The notes beneath the pieces are model-generated. The model was given only the letters and a program-made list of their open reading frames with translations, was not told where the DNA came from and made no database searches. Positions 25,603 through 37,272 of a stretch of 64,000 bases of DNA are shown here, piece by piece. Positions within the stretch are counted from its first letter, which is position 1; the number at the start of each line of letters is the position of its first letter. A program made the translations under genes and the position numbers. Source of the DNA: Lumnitzera littorea (taxonomy: Eukaryota; Streptophyta; Magnoliopsida; Myrtales; Combretaceae); contig JAMXBB010000009.1 in the NCBI GenBank assembly GCA_024138015.1, positions 87,438,685-87,502,684 of the forward strand. The letters are read 5' to 3'.

Positions 25603-27015
25603 TATTAGATATCTCTTATATATTTTGATGATAACAAAAAGGGATAAATACTAATGAATCATTAAGATTGTAGATATTTAGAAGGGTTATCAAAAAGTTT
25701 AAATTTACAAAACTAAGTTATCTATAGAAACTTATTTAGAAGGTCTGACATGATTGAAAAAGAGAATAGTTTGAAATTTTTCAGAAAGTATTTTAAAAAC
25801 TTTATAAGTAGAAGTGGTATAACACCTTGGAAGCTTGTTAAAAAACTTTGAAGTAAAGAAGATTGACACTCTTTAGAAGGTTATTCAGAAAGTTAATCTA
25901 GAAATATATGACATTAAATTTTAATGTCATATTCGAATTCAATAAGCCCTAGCTCCACCAGATTGGGTGTATTAAGGAAATACACTTAATCCTATTTCAC
26001 TTAAGATGGTACCAAGATCCATGGGGATTTTTGAGTGAATCAATTTTTGATAAATCAAGATATGCACAAATACGGATAAGAATAAGGTTGATTCGGATTT
26101 TGTAGAATTTCAAATCTTGAATGTGAGTCTTATTCGAAAATTGCTGATAAAGCATATCTCTTCGTCAAATTCAAATCAGAAGCTTATTTAGTGGTTACGA
26201 ATTGAAGTATATCTGATCTAAACAAGATAAGGAGAGTTGTTTTTGAATTTTAAATGATCAAGATCTTCTCAAAATATCCAATGAATTATCTTTAACAACT
26301 AATGGCTGGATAAATATGAAAGTAAAGATAATCTTTAAATTAGCCGTTGGAAGATTTCAATATAAAAAAGGATTCAAAACATCATTTTTTACAACAATAA
26401 CAACAACTCTGAAAAAAAAATTTTCTCTGCATAAAAAGAATTGTGATCAGGTTCTACCTTTTGAAAAGTCATAGAAAGTCCTTCAAATACTTCTTTAGAA
26501 AGTTGCACTAAAGCAAACAATACAACAATAGTTATTTCTCTTTAGAGAGAAAATAATTGAGATTTATATTTTTGTTCTCACTTGTGATTTGTAACCTTTA
26601 TTTGTTATTTGAGTGTTGAGACAAGTACATTTGTACTCTATAGATCTATATTAGCTTAGATTATAGAGAAGCTAGATAAGCAGAGTAGAGTATTGTAAAG
26701 TTCATGTGTGACATGGAATGGCACCGGTGAAGTAGACCATGTCCCTGACAATAAAACTGGAAAAGAGCTGTAGGCAAAAGGCTGAAGTTCTATAAAATCT
26801 TAGCCTGATATTCTTCTTCCTCACTCTTTTAATTTTCTTTATTAATTGTTGTGTGTCGAATTGTTAAAATATCACCATTCACCATTATAAGTTGTTAAGA
26901 GGGATAATTTTATTTTATTTTTATATCAAAAAAGTTTTTCAAAAATTTAAAAATATCAATTCAACCCCTACACCACTCCTCCCCCGCCCTCTTGATATCT
27001 TATGTGGGATCAACA
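25603..27015 (+). repeat. solo LTR of a copia (SIRE/Maximus-like) element
   Basis: The opening TATTAGATATC (TG decayed to TA) is followed within 30 bases by 'ttttgatgataacaaaaagg', a hallmark of SIRE-type LTRs. The end is C-rich ('cccctacaccactcctccccc') and closes with GATCAACA. A perfect 5-bp TSD AATGC flanks it (25598-25602 and 27016-27020). There is no internal region or second LTR, so it arose by LTR-LTR recombination. A TATA-like AATATAAAAAAGG is near 26358. Confidence 0.8.
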
Positions 27016-27119
27016 AATGCAATCAAAGCTATTGAACTAAATGTGACCTCTAAATTGATACTGATATTGTGATTAAAATTGCATACCAATTGAATAAACA
27101 AACATTTGAAATACTAAGT

Positions 27120-27485
27120 TAATACTCAAGAGGTGGGTGAATTGAATATTATGACAATTCTTATACAATTTTTTATTTTTAATAAATATTCCAACCTAAT
27201 GAGTTGACAAGATGAACAAATAACAATAACAATAAATGCGAAAAATAAAAGAGATAAGGATAGAGAAGCCAAACCTAGATTTAATGTGGAGTTTGAACCG
27301 CCCCCTACTCTCCATGGACACATAATGCCTCTAATCGAAGACTTTAGACCCCTTTACTAATATCAATTACAAATGCTCAATAAAGTTACAAAAGCTCCAC
27401 AAACTTAAGACCTAATCTCAACACACTTCTTAATCTCGCTAGTATAGTGCTCTTTGTAATATACGTTTGCAAACACTAAAGCATT
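27120..27485. repeat. left part of an older repeat split by element C
   Basis: Starts near 'actcaagaggtgggtgaattga', a sequence style I associate with abundant plant repeats. It continues directly with 58695 onward once element C and one TSD copy are removed. Family not assigned. Confidence 0.4.
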
Positions 27486-28329
27486 TGATATGCCTAGGAG
27501 CTCAAGTTATCACTAGGGCTTACCGTAGAACAAAGATGGGTCCTTGAAATATCCAAGAAAGGCAAAATGGTTGGTTGGAACTTCCAATAGCTTTGTGAAG
27601 TTATTTGTCAAATGTGACTCACCAGTGAAAACTACATGACTTAGGCCTCCACTTGATGTTACGCTTAGGCAAAGGGCTAGGGTCCACTTGCCACTAACCT
27701 TAAGCTACTAACAAGATTAGATAAGATTATGCAATTTTTTGTACAAGAATGCAGATAAAGCAAACTATTCATTAACTATGATAATAATGATGATGTTATG
27801 CAGCTTACAAGATAAAAAGACTATTTATAGTAAGTGCCTAGGGTAACAATAAAACATACAAAATTACGAAAAGGATAATGTGTGAATAAAGCTTCCTATG
27901 ACAAGCTAAAAGGGGTAAAAACGATAAAATACAAAGGGGAATGTAATGCATTTGTCAAAAAATTAGGACATGTGGGTCGTAGCGGTTGGACTTGTACTCT
28001 AGGAAAGATGCGTGCTGAGGTTGAGCTACCAGGTGAGGTAGTCAAGTTAGCAGATCTACTCAGGGTGTTCTTTTGTAAGGGAAGTTTGTGATTGGAGCTT
28101 AGAGTTCGAGGGGTCGGCCTTGGAGGTTTGTAATATTGGCTCGATATCATGGTTTGTATTAATGTAGACCATGGTGCATTTGAGTTAGCTATATGAAGAG
28201 TTCATCTATAAGCCATTCTGATAAAGAAGCTAGTCCTAAGATGGGTATAATGAGATCACACGCTTTATTAACCCTTATAAACCACAAAGGTAAGTGCGGT
28301 TGAGAGAAGTGGAGGTCGACAACCCATTA
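27486..28329 (-). repeat. 3' LTR of element C
   Basis: Aligns with 57848-58694. A - strand TATA box (CTATAAATAGTC) lies at about 27820-27831. It ends CCCATTA next to the degenerate purine tract. Confidence 0.88.
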
Positions 28330-28584
28330 GCTCCCTAGAGTTATTGAAGATTTATCCTCAAATCTTGTTCATCTTTATCCTCAAGTACATAAGGTGTGGG
28401 GTTGTTAACATTAAAGGTTGGTGACACTCCATACTTGTTTGGCAATTCTAACTCGTAGGCATTGTCATTGATCCTGTGAAGAACTCTAAAAGGATCGTCT
28501 GACTTAGGCGATAATTTCTCATTCTCTTGTATAGGAATCTTTCATTACTAACGTGGACCTATATAAGGTATCCTAGATTGAACA
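28330..28584 (-). pseudogene. element C, C-terminal end of pol
   Basis: The - strand translation contains 'DDPFRVLHRINDNAYELEL', 'KYGVSPTFNV' and 'EDKDEQDLRINLQ', the tail that follows integrase in this gypsy group. It adjoins the 3' LTR. The upstream part continues after the long-LTR insertion. No chromodomain is seen. Confidence 0.75.
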
Positions 28585-28686
28585 TGTAGATACCCTATTT
28601 TTGCCGTAAGCCCCCTCGCCCTTACTTTTTATTTTTTTTTTTCAAAATTTTTAGAATAGGATAAAGGGTCCTAAATTAGGAAAAAA

Positions 28687-28702
28687 TATATATATATATA
28701 TA
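28687..28702. repeat. (TA)n microsatellite
   Basis: Short perfect TA run inside long LTR G1, surrounded by A-rich sequence. Confidence 0.9.
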
Positions 28703-28959
28703 AATAAAATTAAGAAGAAAAAAAATAAATTTATAAAAAATACAAAAAATAGAAAATTCCAAAAAAAATAAAAATTTTAAGAAAGTCATAAGAAATAGAA
28801 AAAATAGAAGATTTAGAAAATATAGAAAATAATAAGATTTCTTAAAATAGACTTTTTAATAAAAATAAGGAAAGGGCCGTTAGGCTTGAGCTTAGATTTA
28901 AATCTAGCCCAAGTCGACCTAATCTATATGTGCAATTTGATTGCATATATGGATAAGGC

Positions 28960-29037
28960 ATAAGTTAACGACCTAATAGACAAATACTTAAGCATTGTAT
29001 TGGGTTTGGCTAGAGGTCTTAAGTTTGAATCTCACCA
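28960..29037 (+). other. tRNA-like module in LTR G1
   Basis: 'aagttaacgacctaataga' resembles a decayed A box and 'ggtcttaagtttgaatctc' a B box, 50-55 bases apart as in tRNA genes. It lacks a full tRNA fold. Compare 60657-60727. Confidence 0.4.
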
Positions 29038-29978
29038 AAAATAGGAATTGCTTTTTATTCTTTTTAGATTAAAACACATAAGATATGTTGCCACATATTA
29101 GGGGTTTACTGTGCCATGTAGCATGCCACATAAACTTGTCGTGCCACATTAGCTGCCACATGTCATAATATAGACAAGTGGCAAGCTACAGTTGGATGAT
29201 ACGGCTAACATGGCGCTGTGTCAACCCCTTTTTCTCTCCCTTTCTTTCTCTTTCCCAATTTCCCTTCATTTCCTACACTTTCCAACCTAGGGTGCTCTTT
29301 TCTTGGCCTCTTTTTATCAATTCATCTTCATGATTTCACCAATTCAATGGCGAAATTATAAAGATTGCTTAGGATAGTCTGCATTCAAGTTAAGAACATG
29401 TCTTAATTTGGATGTTTGGAGAATCAAATTAGCTTTAGAAAATCAAAGACGACCTTAAGCCGAAATTCCAGCAATCTGCAAACCTGAGCAAATATAGATA
29501 AAATCAAAGCTTCCAATCACTATAATCCCATCTTTCCAGTAGCTCATATTACTAGAAATGTACTACCTTCTCTTTGAACAAAGATTACTTAAGCTTCATG
29601 GTAAATGCCACATTTCACCATTAAAGTACTTGCTAAGCTCAACATCTACCATTAAAGTGCTAGCCAAAATCAATCTGAGCTTAACAAGTATAAGTAGCGG
29701 CCTCTAATCACAAACATGATCACTCGCAAACCTTCTCTCCCACTTACTTGATCACTCTCTCTTTGTTTACAATCGTAGCTTTTCTCTCTCTAGAACTCTC
29801 TCTCTCTAAGCTTTTTAGTCTAAAGCCACCACCATAACTAGCTACATGGTGGTTCAAAACCCCAACCCCAACCAACCATTCGACCCTAATAGCCACCACT
29901 TGAGCACCACATCAACCACCGTTGACCATCGCACCCAAATACTACCCTAACATTGTGACATTGTGTCTATCCCATACA

Positions 29979-29993
29979 CCCCCCCCCCCCCCC
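29979..29993. repeat. poly-C tract
   Basis: Fifteen consecutive C residues in the C-rich leader part of LTR G1. Confidence 0.95.
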
Positions 29994-30835
29994 TAAGTCC
30001 AATAAACCGCCCTTACCACTTCCAAAAACCCATCCAATAGAGCCTAAGCTTCCATCTTTGCCTCTCTTCTATGTGACCCGTAAATTGTTGGAATCGACTT
30101 GAAGAGTCAACCTAGATCCAACCCAAACCCAAGCTAACCCAAGTCCACACCCACAAGTTCGACCTATGCACCAACCCTGCTCTAGCTTCTTGATCTAGCC
30201 TTGTTTCTTATTTATCTATTTGTTTATTTATTCTATGTAAGTGTAAATGTAAATGTAACAAAAAAAAAAAAGAAAAAAGAAAAATCAAAGAATAAAAAAA
30301 ATGAGAGTGGTAGGTTTAGTTTATAAGACATGCATGAATAAAGAATAATAAATAAAATAGAATAAAAAGGAAACAAAAATAAAAGATTTAGTAAATTATT
30401 TTACCACTTAGAAAACCTTTTCCTTAATAAAAATAAAATAAAATGGATCTTTTTCAAAATTAGGACCTTTAGACTTTTCAAAATCCGATAAACAAAGTTT
30501 ATGACCCTTTTTTTTAGAAATTTTTCCTTAAATAATCCAAATCAAATTAAAAACTTAAAACCAACCATTTTCAAAAGTTAAAATAAATCATCCGCTTAAA
30601 CTTTTTCAAATGAATTATGGAAGTTTAATCTCAAAGAGCAATACGTAGGCACCCATACATATGGGCTAACTTAAAACACGAAAATTTTTCTTTTTCTATG
30701 TTTTGTAAATAATCGATCACTTTATCTTTTTAGAATTAAATCAAGTGGCATGTAAATAGACTTCATCATAAGGGTATATTAAAAGGTAAAATTAAACCTT
30801 AGTTGAGGGTTTTAAACGAGTAGGGTTTAATATTG

Positions 30836-31772
30836 ATCTGTCCTTTCTTACCTTGTTCTTTTTGTTTGGTCACTATCTTAGTTAGTTGCTCATTAACCTT
30901 TCTATGTAGTGTCTAGAACTCTTCTATGCCTTGGAGGCTAGTCTTGCTCTCCCATTAGGAGGTTAGGCTAGTGATCTTGTCCAGAGGTAGGTCTAAATTG
31001 AGCCCATAGATAACCTCAAAGGGTGACTTTCCTATCGAGCTATAGGTAGAGCAATTGTAAGCAAATTCAATTACCGGCAAGCATAGATCCTAATCACACA
31101 AGTTCTTCCCAACAGTAGCTCAAAGCAAATTCCTAGCTATTCTATTTACCAATTTAGTTTAGTCATTTGTTTGGGGATAGGAAGAAGTATTGAACATTAA
31201 CTTTGTACCAAACTTCTTCCATAAGGTCGACTAAAATAAGCTAATGAACTTTATATCCCAATTTGAAACAATACTCTTTAGGACTCTATGAAGCCATATA
31301 ATTTTATGCAAAAAGAGGTTAGTAACATATAAATCATCATTAGTTTTATAGCAAGGAATGAAGTGACTCATCTTGCAAAACCAATCGACCATAATCATTA
31401 TGAAGTGTTTTCAAGCTACTCAGGGTAGTTCAAGCATAAAATCCATGCTTAGGTCGGTCTATGGCTATTCGAGTATAGGTAAAGATGTATATTCTTCATT
31501 AGATTCCTTTCGACCTTTTGTACACTTACACACCTCACATCTCTCGATAACCTTGTGAACATCTTTCATCATCCTTAGCCAACGAAAGTGCTCTTTTAAT
31601 AGCTTATACATCCTCTTTCCCCTAAAATGGCTAACTAAGCATCTTGCATGAGCTTCCTAAACAAGAAGTTCTCTAGCCAAGTTGTTCGGCATACATACAT
31701 GTCTTTCCTCCATAAAAAACCCTTGATTCAAGTAGAACCCATCCACAGTTCCTTCATAATTACATTTAACCA
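30836..31772 (-). pseudogene. element C, integrase
   Basis: The - strand reading contains a zinc-binding end ('CEVCKCTKGRK' near 31530-31560), 'DLSMDFMLELP' with the first catalytic Asp, 'FCKMSHFIPCYKTNDDLYV', 'SNWDIKFIS', 'SSYPQTND' (usual PQTDGQTE region) and 'AYNCSTYSSIGKSPFEVIYG'. This is the standard Ty3/gypsy integrase order. Several stops interrupt it (for example at expected Trp and Gln). It is cut upstream by element B at TSD AACCA and downstream by LTR G1. Confidence 0.85.
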
Positions 31773-31898
31773 TGATGCGTCTTGAGGGTCGAACATACAA
31801 AGGAGCACTACAATGTAAGAAAATTGAAAAGAAAAGTTAGTAAAAGTTCAGGCAGCTACTAACTAGATATGACACACCGGTCGATCCTACTTGACCTA
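31773..31898 (-). repeat. 3' LTR of element B, left fragment
   Basis: Matches the first part of 49651-50520 ('atgcgtc', 'ggtcgaacataca'). It stops at the TSD of element A and resumes at 44031. Confidence 0.88.
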
Positions 31899-33158
31899 TG
31901 ATATCAGGCAAGTGCACCTATCAATTTTAATATAGCGGATATGAGTTCGAGTCGATCCCTCAAAGATTTTGAGTACTAATATTAACCTTAGATCTATTAT
32001 CTAACCGGAAAATTGTAATGAGTTGAATGAATTAAAAACACTGAAATTAACAAACTAAACTAATTATGAGACTTGATTAAACAATTTAGAAAGCAATAAA
32101 ACTAAGAACGACTTCAAGAAGTTAATAACGTATTTAGGAATTATTTCCCCTAGTGTTTAACATGTGACCGCTTAAAATATATTCAATTTAATTTCTATTA
32201 TCCTTGACCGGAGGGATTCACAATTAAAGTTAATACCTTTCTCAAGCATATTAACCCTAATCTTAAATTATTTACCGAAATCTCTTCACTTAGTAATATA
32301 ACTTAGAATTGCATTAATGTATAATGAATTGCCACACAAACAATCAACTTTCCGGAAGAAACATGTATCTTATCTCTAAGTATACATGTAATTCTCTCCA
32401 ATTATGCCTAGATCTTATTACACATGTAATTTCTCAATCATCATGCATAATATCATAAATTGATACTCTAGAATTATTAATCAACAATTAAACAACATAA
32501 TTGAATCAAGAAAAGATAAAAACTTTATTGAAAATTATAAATCAACCCAAGAGTCACATGAAGCCCTAGGTTCCGTAATCTTAAATACATGAATTCTAAG
32601 CTATCATAATTAAACTAAAAACGAGTTCCATCAAAAACATAAAACAAAACATGAAAAACCCCTTTGATTGATGAAAAATCTCTCCAATCTTAAAGTTAGT
32701 GTTGCTTTCGCCTTTTTCTTCTCCTTCTCCTCAAGTCTCTTCTCTTCTCTTCTCTTGTGTCTCTTCTGTCTTGAAACCCTCATATGTCCTTTTATATATG
32801 TATTATAAGGATTCTATTTTCGTCACCAGATACAGCCTGAGACATGGCCGTGTCCCTAGGTCGTGTAACTTTCTGGCCCTGACAAATTTTCCTGCATGGA
32901 CACAGCCCGAGGACATGGCCATGTCCCAGACTGTGTAGCTTCAAAGCTTCAAAGCTTCAAAACTTCATAACTTCTTCACTTGAACTCCAAATTGAGTGAA
33001 ACTTGATTCCTTTTCTTCGTTTTCAATCCTAGAACGCGTTCAAACCTTGAAATCAAAATTTTACTCAATTAAGTATCAATTTCTTTAAAGAAAACCAAAA
33101 ATGTAAGGGAAATACTATAAAATCATCATATGAAATATGTTTAAAATCAGAGTTATCA
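31899..33158 (-). repeat. 3' LTR of element A
   Basis: 1260 bp. - strand TATA box (TATATAAAAGGAC) near 32788-32800, then a CT/GA-rich leader. Two palindromic units lie upstream of the TATA box at 32829-32940. Differs in length from the other LTR by short repeat changes (extra TCTTC and CTTCAAAG units). Confidence 0.93.
32829..32940 (-). promoter_or_regulatory. two palindromic units in U3 of the 3' LTR of A
   Basis: GACATGGCCGTGTCCC and the perfect palindrome GGACATGGCCATGTCC stand roughly 40-140 bases upstream of the TATA box on the - strand. They share sequence with the tandem array at 36542-37000. Confidence 0.6.
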
Positions 33159-33159
33159 A

Positions 33160-33178
33160 ATTTCCCCACACTTAAGCA
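33160..33178 (-). other. polypurine tract of element A
   Basis: On the - strand AAGTGTGGGGAAAT precedes the LTR start TGATAACTC, the expected plus-strand primer site. Confidence 0.7.
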
Positions 33179-34511
33179 TTTGCTTGTCCTCAAGCAAATA
33201 AATCAAATCAAAACAAAACTTTCGGGACAAGAAACGCTAAACAAAATTTAACGCTATTTAGGAAACCGGTGAACGAATACACTTGACTCGTAGAAAAGCA
33301 AGAAAATCATTCTCAACTAACTTGCAATAATAAAGTCAACCAATTTCATCTGACCATATTCGAATGCTCCAACAATACTTAATACTAGAGTTCACTAGTT
33401 AATTTATGAAAATCAAAGTTTACCCAAGTCATTTAACCAAGGATTCTTAAACTAAAAATTGGATTTAACATCTCGCCAACCGAAAAAGAGTCATAAAAAT
33501 TTTATCCATTTGACTAAAGCGTATACAATTCTCTCTTCCATCTCACCAAGCACCACAATCTAAAACGAACACATTTTACATTCACTCATCCTCTGATCAT
33601 CCCCCTAGTTCATGCGTTTGTTGATAGGTCTTTTAAATTTACTTTAATTAAGCACAATTGCGTTGGTAGAGGAAAAGAATCTCGCTCTTCTGATGGACCA
33701 AGACCGATCTATACCAACTTATTCCTTATATTGATAGCGGAAAAAGAACCTTGCTCTTCTGACGGACTAAGGCCAATTCATATCAATTTTTTTTCATTAG
33801 AATTGGCATTGGGACTCAATCTTGCTCTTCTGATGGACCAAGACGAATCCTTACCAATTTTTTCTATTCACACACTTGTTATTACTTTTGACCTCCAATC
33901 ATTGTGATTTTTCAAAGGGTTCTCAAAAGAAGAATTTCATTTGTTTGTTTGCTAAAAATTATAGGGCTCTTAAAAATTTCTAAGAGAAAGGTATATATAA
34001 AAGTAAATTTAAAAATAACCATGACTAACTCTCAACTAGTGATGTTGCTCTAATCTTAAGTCTTAAAGTCCTAAGCTAAATAACTCGTAACTTTGCCCTC
34101 CAAAAATTTGACTAATCAATTCTAGTAAAGTATAATAAGATCAATAATGATCAAGATGACACAATTGATTTGGCTTAATACCAGTTAATCACCTATTGCA
34201 AGTTAACTTAAAAATTAATTGGGTCAAATGTGAATAATTGGTATCCTAAATAGTAACAAATTTATATATATCCCTTCCCCATACTTAATAACGTACAGTG
34301 TCCTTAATCTATGACTAAAAAAAATAGCAGCAAGAAATGAAACAAGAAAAATCAGCATAGGGAAAAAGGAAACATATGTACTGAAAAGAAACTAATACTT
34401 CCCTGCCAGTCGAAAATTAGGGGAAGAAGTTCAAAACGAAGAAGCATCATCATTATATATATGAGTTCACATGCCTTAGCCAACAAAAAACAACACAAAA
34501 AAAATTATGAA
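33179..34511 (-). other. 3' untranslated region of element A
   Basis: About 1.3 kb between the third ORF and the 3' LTR without coding signal. It contains three diverged copies of 'cttgctcttctgaYggac' (near 33690, 33752 and 33822). Confidence 0.55.
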
Positions 34512-35831
34512 CTAAGAAGAGAGATCGGAATCCATCTCTTCATCCTTCTCATCAGATGGTGCCTCAGCCATCGTAGCATCATCGTCGTCATCACTGCCCT
34601 CAACATCCTCTTCACTACCTCCAGTCACCTCTTCCTCACCACCCTCATCATCTTCTTCTTCACCATCCTCATCATCCTCTTCTTCACTCTCACTATCCTC
34701 ATCACGTATATCCGACTCCTTCATTTTGAGAAATTTTTCCATTTTGTCTTGGCGGATATGAAGTTTATCCACACTTTCTCTGATATAACGAACCTCAGAC
34801 AGCAACATATCAAATTTGTCTTCAAAGCTAGCTGAAGACGTCTGGCCTCGAGATGTGCTGCTGCGAGAGTGTCGACCTGGACGTCTTGTTGGTAATAGGT
34901 TCATGAGTCGGAATGAATTAAGATGCATAGGAGTGACTTGATTGACTAAGGTAAGTGAGGGCCAAACGACAACCCTAGTCCGCATGGCCTACACAAGTAA
35001 GGTGATGTAGAGGACACAATAAATATGCCCTTTCTTACGTGTAATGGTGGCTTGATGGCTGAAAAGTTCAGCGAGTTCGATGGCGAGATTGATGGGATGT
35101 TTATGAATGACACTTTATAAATAGAGGCAATCCTTGTTGGAAACCACCCCGGTGCTGAGGCCTCTGTCAGTCAATGTATGCGAAAAGAGCCAATGAAGAA
35201 CCCGATATTCAGGCTTGACCAATTGAGAGGCCTTACTCCTTGCTGGATCATAGGCATCACCAATAGTAATCTCGTTCCAAAACGACCCTGTTGTTACTCC
35301 ACGGGGAAAACGACACGAGAGACGTTGGAACTCTTCTGTCCGTGTATATCTATCGTCATAGAGACCAAGATATTTGCCCAATTGAGCTATGGTCATGTGG
35401 AATAGGTGGCCACTCAAGGTGAAATGTAGTTTGCGTTTAAGGCCCATGCCAGTAGCACTCTCTTTATCAAGTTTGTAAGTACATAAAAACTCCAAGGTCA
35501 GCTCTTTATAAACTGGAGCTTCCAGAGATAAAAAGCGCTCCCAAATGGTACTGTCCAAGAGCTCCCAAATGGTACCGTCTAAGAGCTCCTTCATTTCTGT
35601 GATGAGCTCTAATTGAGCGAGAACATCCCAATCCAGCCAAAGGGTCTCGCTGAAAGGCTTATTCTAAAGTAAACTATATCGTTGCACCTGGTAGTCTTCC
35701 TTAAATTGAAGCATTGGGTGCTCCATCGGGGGGAGAGTAGCTAATGGTTCAACTATTGCTCCTGATTGCGATGAAGAGGATGCTGCAAATTTGGATTTCC
35801 GTCGAACGGTAAGCTTTGCACGATTCGCCAT
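34512..35831 (-). pseudogene. third ORF of element A: putative plant transposon protein in the envelope position
   Basis: One frame of 440 codons runs from the ATG at 35831 (MANRAKLTVRRKSK) to 34512. It is broken only by stops at 35664-35666, 35115-35117 and 34989-34991. The central part ('ERFLSLEAPVYKELTLEFL', 'FTLSGHLFHMTIAQLGKYLGLY') is the motif set of the putative plant transposon protein family often found after pol in Athila-like elements. The last 65 residues are strongly acidic (Glu/Asp runs). I see no signal peptide or membrane segment, so an envelope function is not supported. A strong 3' splice site lies eight bases before the ATG. Function unknown. Confidence 0.8.
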
Positions 35832-35838
35832 TGAATAC

Positions 35839-35852
35839 CTGAAAAGAATCAA
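35839..35852 (-). promoter_or_regulatory. candidate 3' splice site before the third ORF
   Basis: On the - strand a pyrimidine-rich TTGATTCTTTTCAG is followed by GTATTCAATGG, placing the acceptor eight bases before the start codon. A GTAAGT donor-like site lies about 200 bases upstream (36041-36046). Confidence 0.45.
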
Positions 35853-36414
35853 CAAACCAAATCAAAAACTCACATCCTTGTCGCACGTAGTTAAAGAAGG
35901 TAGAGGGAGATAAGATTAATAGTGAAGAATATTAACAGAATTCTCATTGGGGCATTTAAACAAACATGTGGAGTGCAGCTGGAAAACTAGTTGGTGGAAA
36001 AGAAAAAACTTGCAAATGCATCCAACTAATTCTACAATAGACTTACTACATTACAATTAGCTTGAAACATAGGCGTCCCAACATCTAAAAGACGCTAAAT
36101 GACCCAGAATTGTTTTCTCATATTACTAACCCTAACTAGCATAAGTAAATAAGGATTAGCAAATTAGCAAACAAAATTCAGAATTGAGAGAGCACAATGA
36201 ATATCTAATTAGATGAGGCATCATAAAGGCATATAAAATCAAGAAACACAAGGCAATGGTGCATGGCGTTTATGAAATAACAAAATAAATTTGCAGACCA
36301 AATGCAAGAACTAATGCACACAAGACCAAAATTTCTAGTAACTAAACTGCCTAAACCATGAGAAAGATAGAGCAAAATCAATAAGGAGAACTTGGATCTA
36401 GATTCGTAATATCA

Positions 36415-36510
36415 AGAATTGTGATGTGAAGATGGAGAGAAGAGAAAATATGAGAGAGAGATATGTTGGATTGTGAGTGTGTGAGAGAGTGTGTATATTT
36501 TAAATAAACC
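36415..36510 (-). promoter_or_regulatory. candidate internal promoter of element A
   Basis: On the - strand a TATA-like TTTATTTAAAATATAC (36492-36509) is followed by about 70 bases of CT-rich sequence (CACTCTCTCACACACTC, then CTCTCTCTC and TCTTCTCTCC), the arrangement of a plant core promoter with pyrimidine patch. It stands between the palindrome array and the third ORF, mirroring the LTR order of palindromes then TATA then GA/CT-rich leader. Confidence 0.45.
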
Positions 36511-36541
36511 GGGTGTGTGCAAAATCGTGTAAGGCTAGGCA

Positions 36542-37000
36542 GACACGGGTTGGGACACGACCGTGTCCCACGCCTATGTAACATTCTGTGTGGGCAGTGT
36601 CTTACCTGGGCGGACACAGGCTGGGATAAGACCATGTAGCTCTCTGTCTTTGTGCATGGATTTTAGATGCACACAGGCTGGGATACGAGTGTATCCCACA
36701 CCCGTGTAACTTTCTGTACGCACGTGTTAAAACTGGACGGACACAGGTTGGGACACGACCGTGTCCCTCACCCGTGTAACTCTCTGTAGGCAGTCGAGAA
36801 TACTAGGCGCACACGGGCTGGGACACAACTGTATCCCACGCCCGTGTAACTTTTTGTTTGCGCGGAGTAAAATCTGGGCAAACACGAGCTGGGACACGAT
36901 TGTATCCCACGCCCATGTAACTTTTTGTGGGTGGGGCAGATTAAAGGGGCCTAGATGGATACGGGCTGGGACATGACCGTGTCCCATGCCCGTGTAACTT
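36542..37000 (-). repeat. tandem array of about seven palindromic units
   Basis: Units of about 60-78 bases, each with a core such as GGGACACGACCGTGTCCC nested in outer arms ACACGGGC/GCCCGTGT, then 'aactttttgt'. Cores in order: two intact (first and fourth), one truncated (second), one changed in both arms (GGGATAC...GTATCCC, third), two with one changed arm (fifth and sixth), one with a changed end pair (seventh). It lies in the spacer between pol and the third ORF. Confidence 0.85.
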
Positions 37001-37272
37001 TTTTTTTTTTTTTTAAAAGGAAACTTAAAGCAATAAAAGTCATTATACTAGAAAAATAAGAAAAAGAAAACTAAAGAGAAGAATAAAAATGAAACTAATA
37101 GGGACAAGCCTATAACTAAAATTGAAAGAAATAAAAGAAGCAAAGCAAAGTTAGATAATAGAAAAATAAAATGAGATAAACTTAAAGAACTAAAGTGTAA
37201 GCAAAGTTAGACATGGGTTGCCTCCCAAGAAGCGCTATAGTTAACGTCGATAGCTCGACGGGATACGTCTTC

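Larger units (their letters stand above)
28585..30835 (+). repeat. long gypsy-type LTR (copy G1), probably solo, inserted in element C
   Basis: Begins TGTAGATACCCTATTTTTG. It carries an A-rich stretch, a tRNA-like module (28962-29037), a hairpin (29333-29356), a TATA-like TATAAGTAG near 29690, a C-rich leader and a tail 'gggtttaatattgatc' like copy G2. It interrupts element C between the pol tail and integrase. The right end is estimated from where integrase-frame sequence resumes. TSD GAACA (28580-28584) has no clear partner. Confidence 0.6.

Noticed and set aside
27882..28091. Small + strand ORF of 69 codons
   Set aside because: Lies within the 3' LTR of element C; not conserved in the partner LTR.
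34461..34835. + strand ORF of 124 codons
   Set aside because: Antisense shadow of the acidic tail of the third ORF of element A.
34512..35831. True viral-type envelope gene
   Set aside because: Position fits, but there is no signal peptide or transmembrane segment, and the motifs match the plant transposon protein family instead.
36727..36987. ORFs in the palindrome array on both strands
   Set aside because: Open only because the unit is GC-richer and repetitive; both strands are open and no family resemblance is seen.
36542..37000. CRISPR-like array of repeats and spacers
   Set aside because: Units are diverged, palindromic and contiguous with retroelement sequence in a plant genome; no cas genes.
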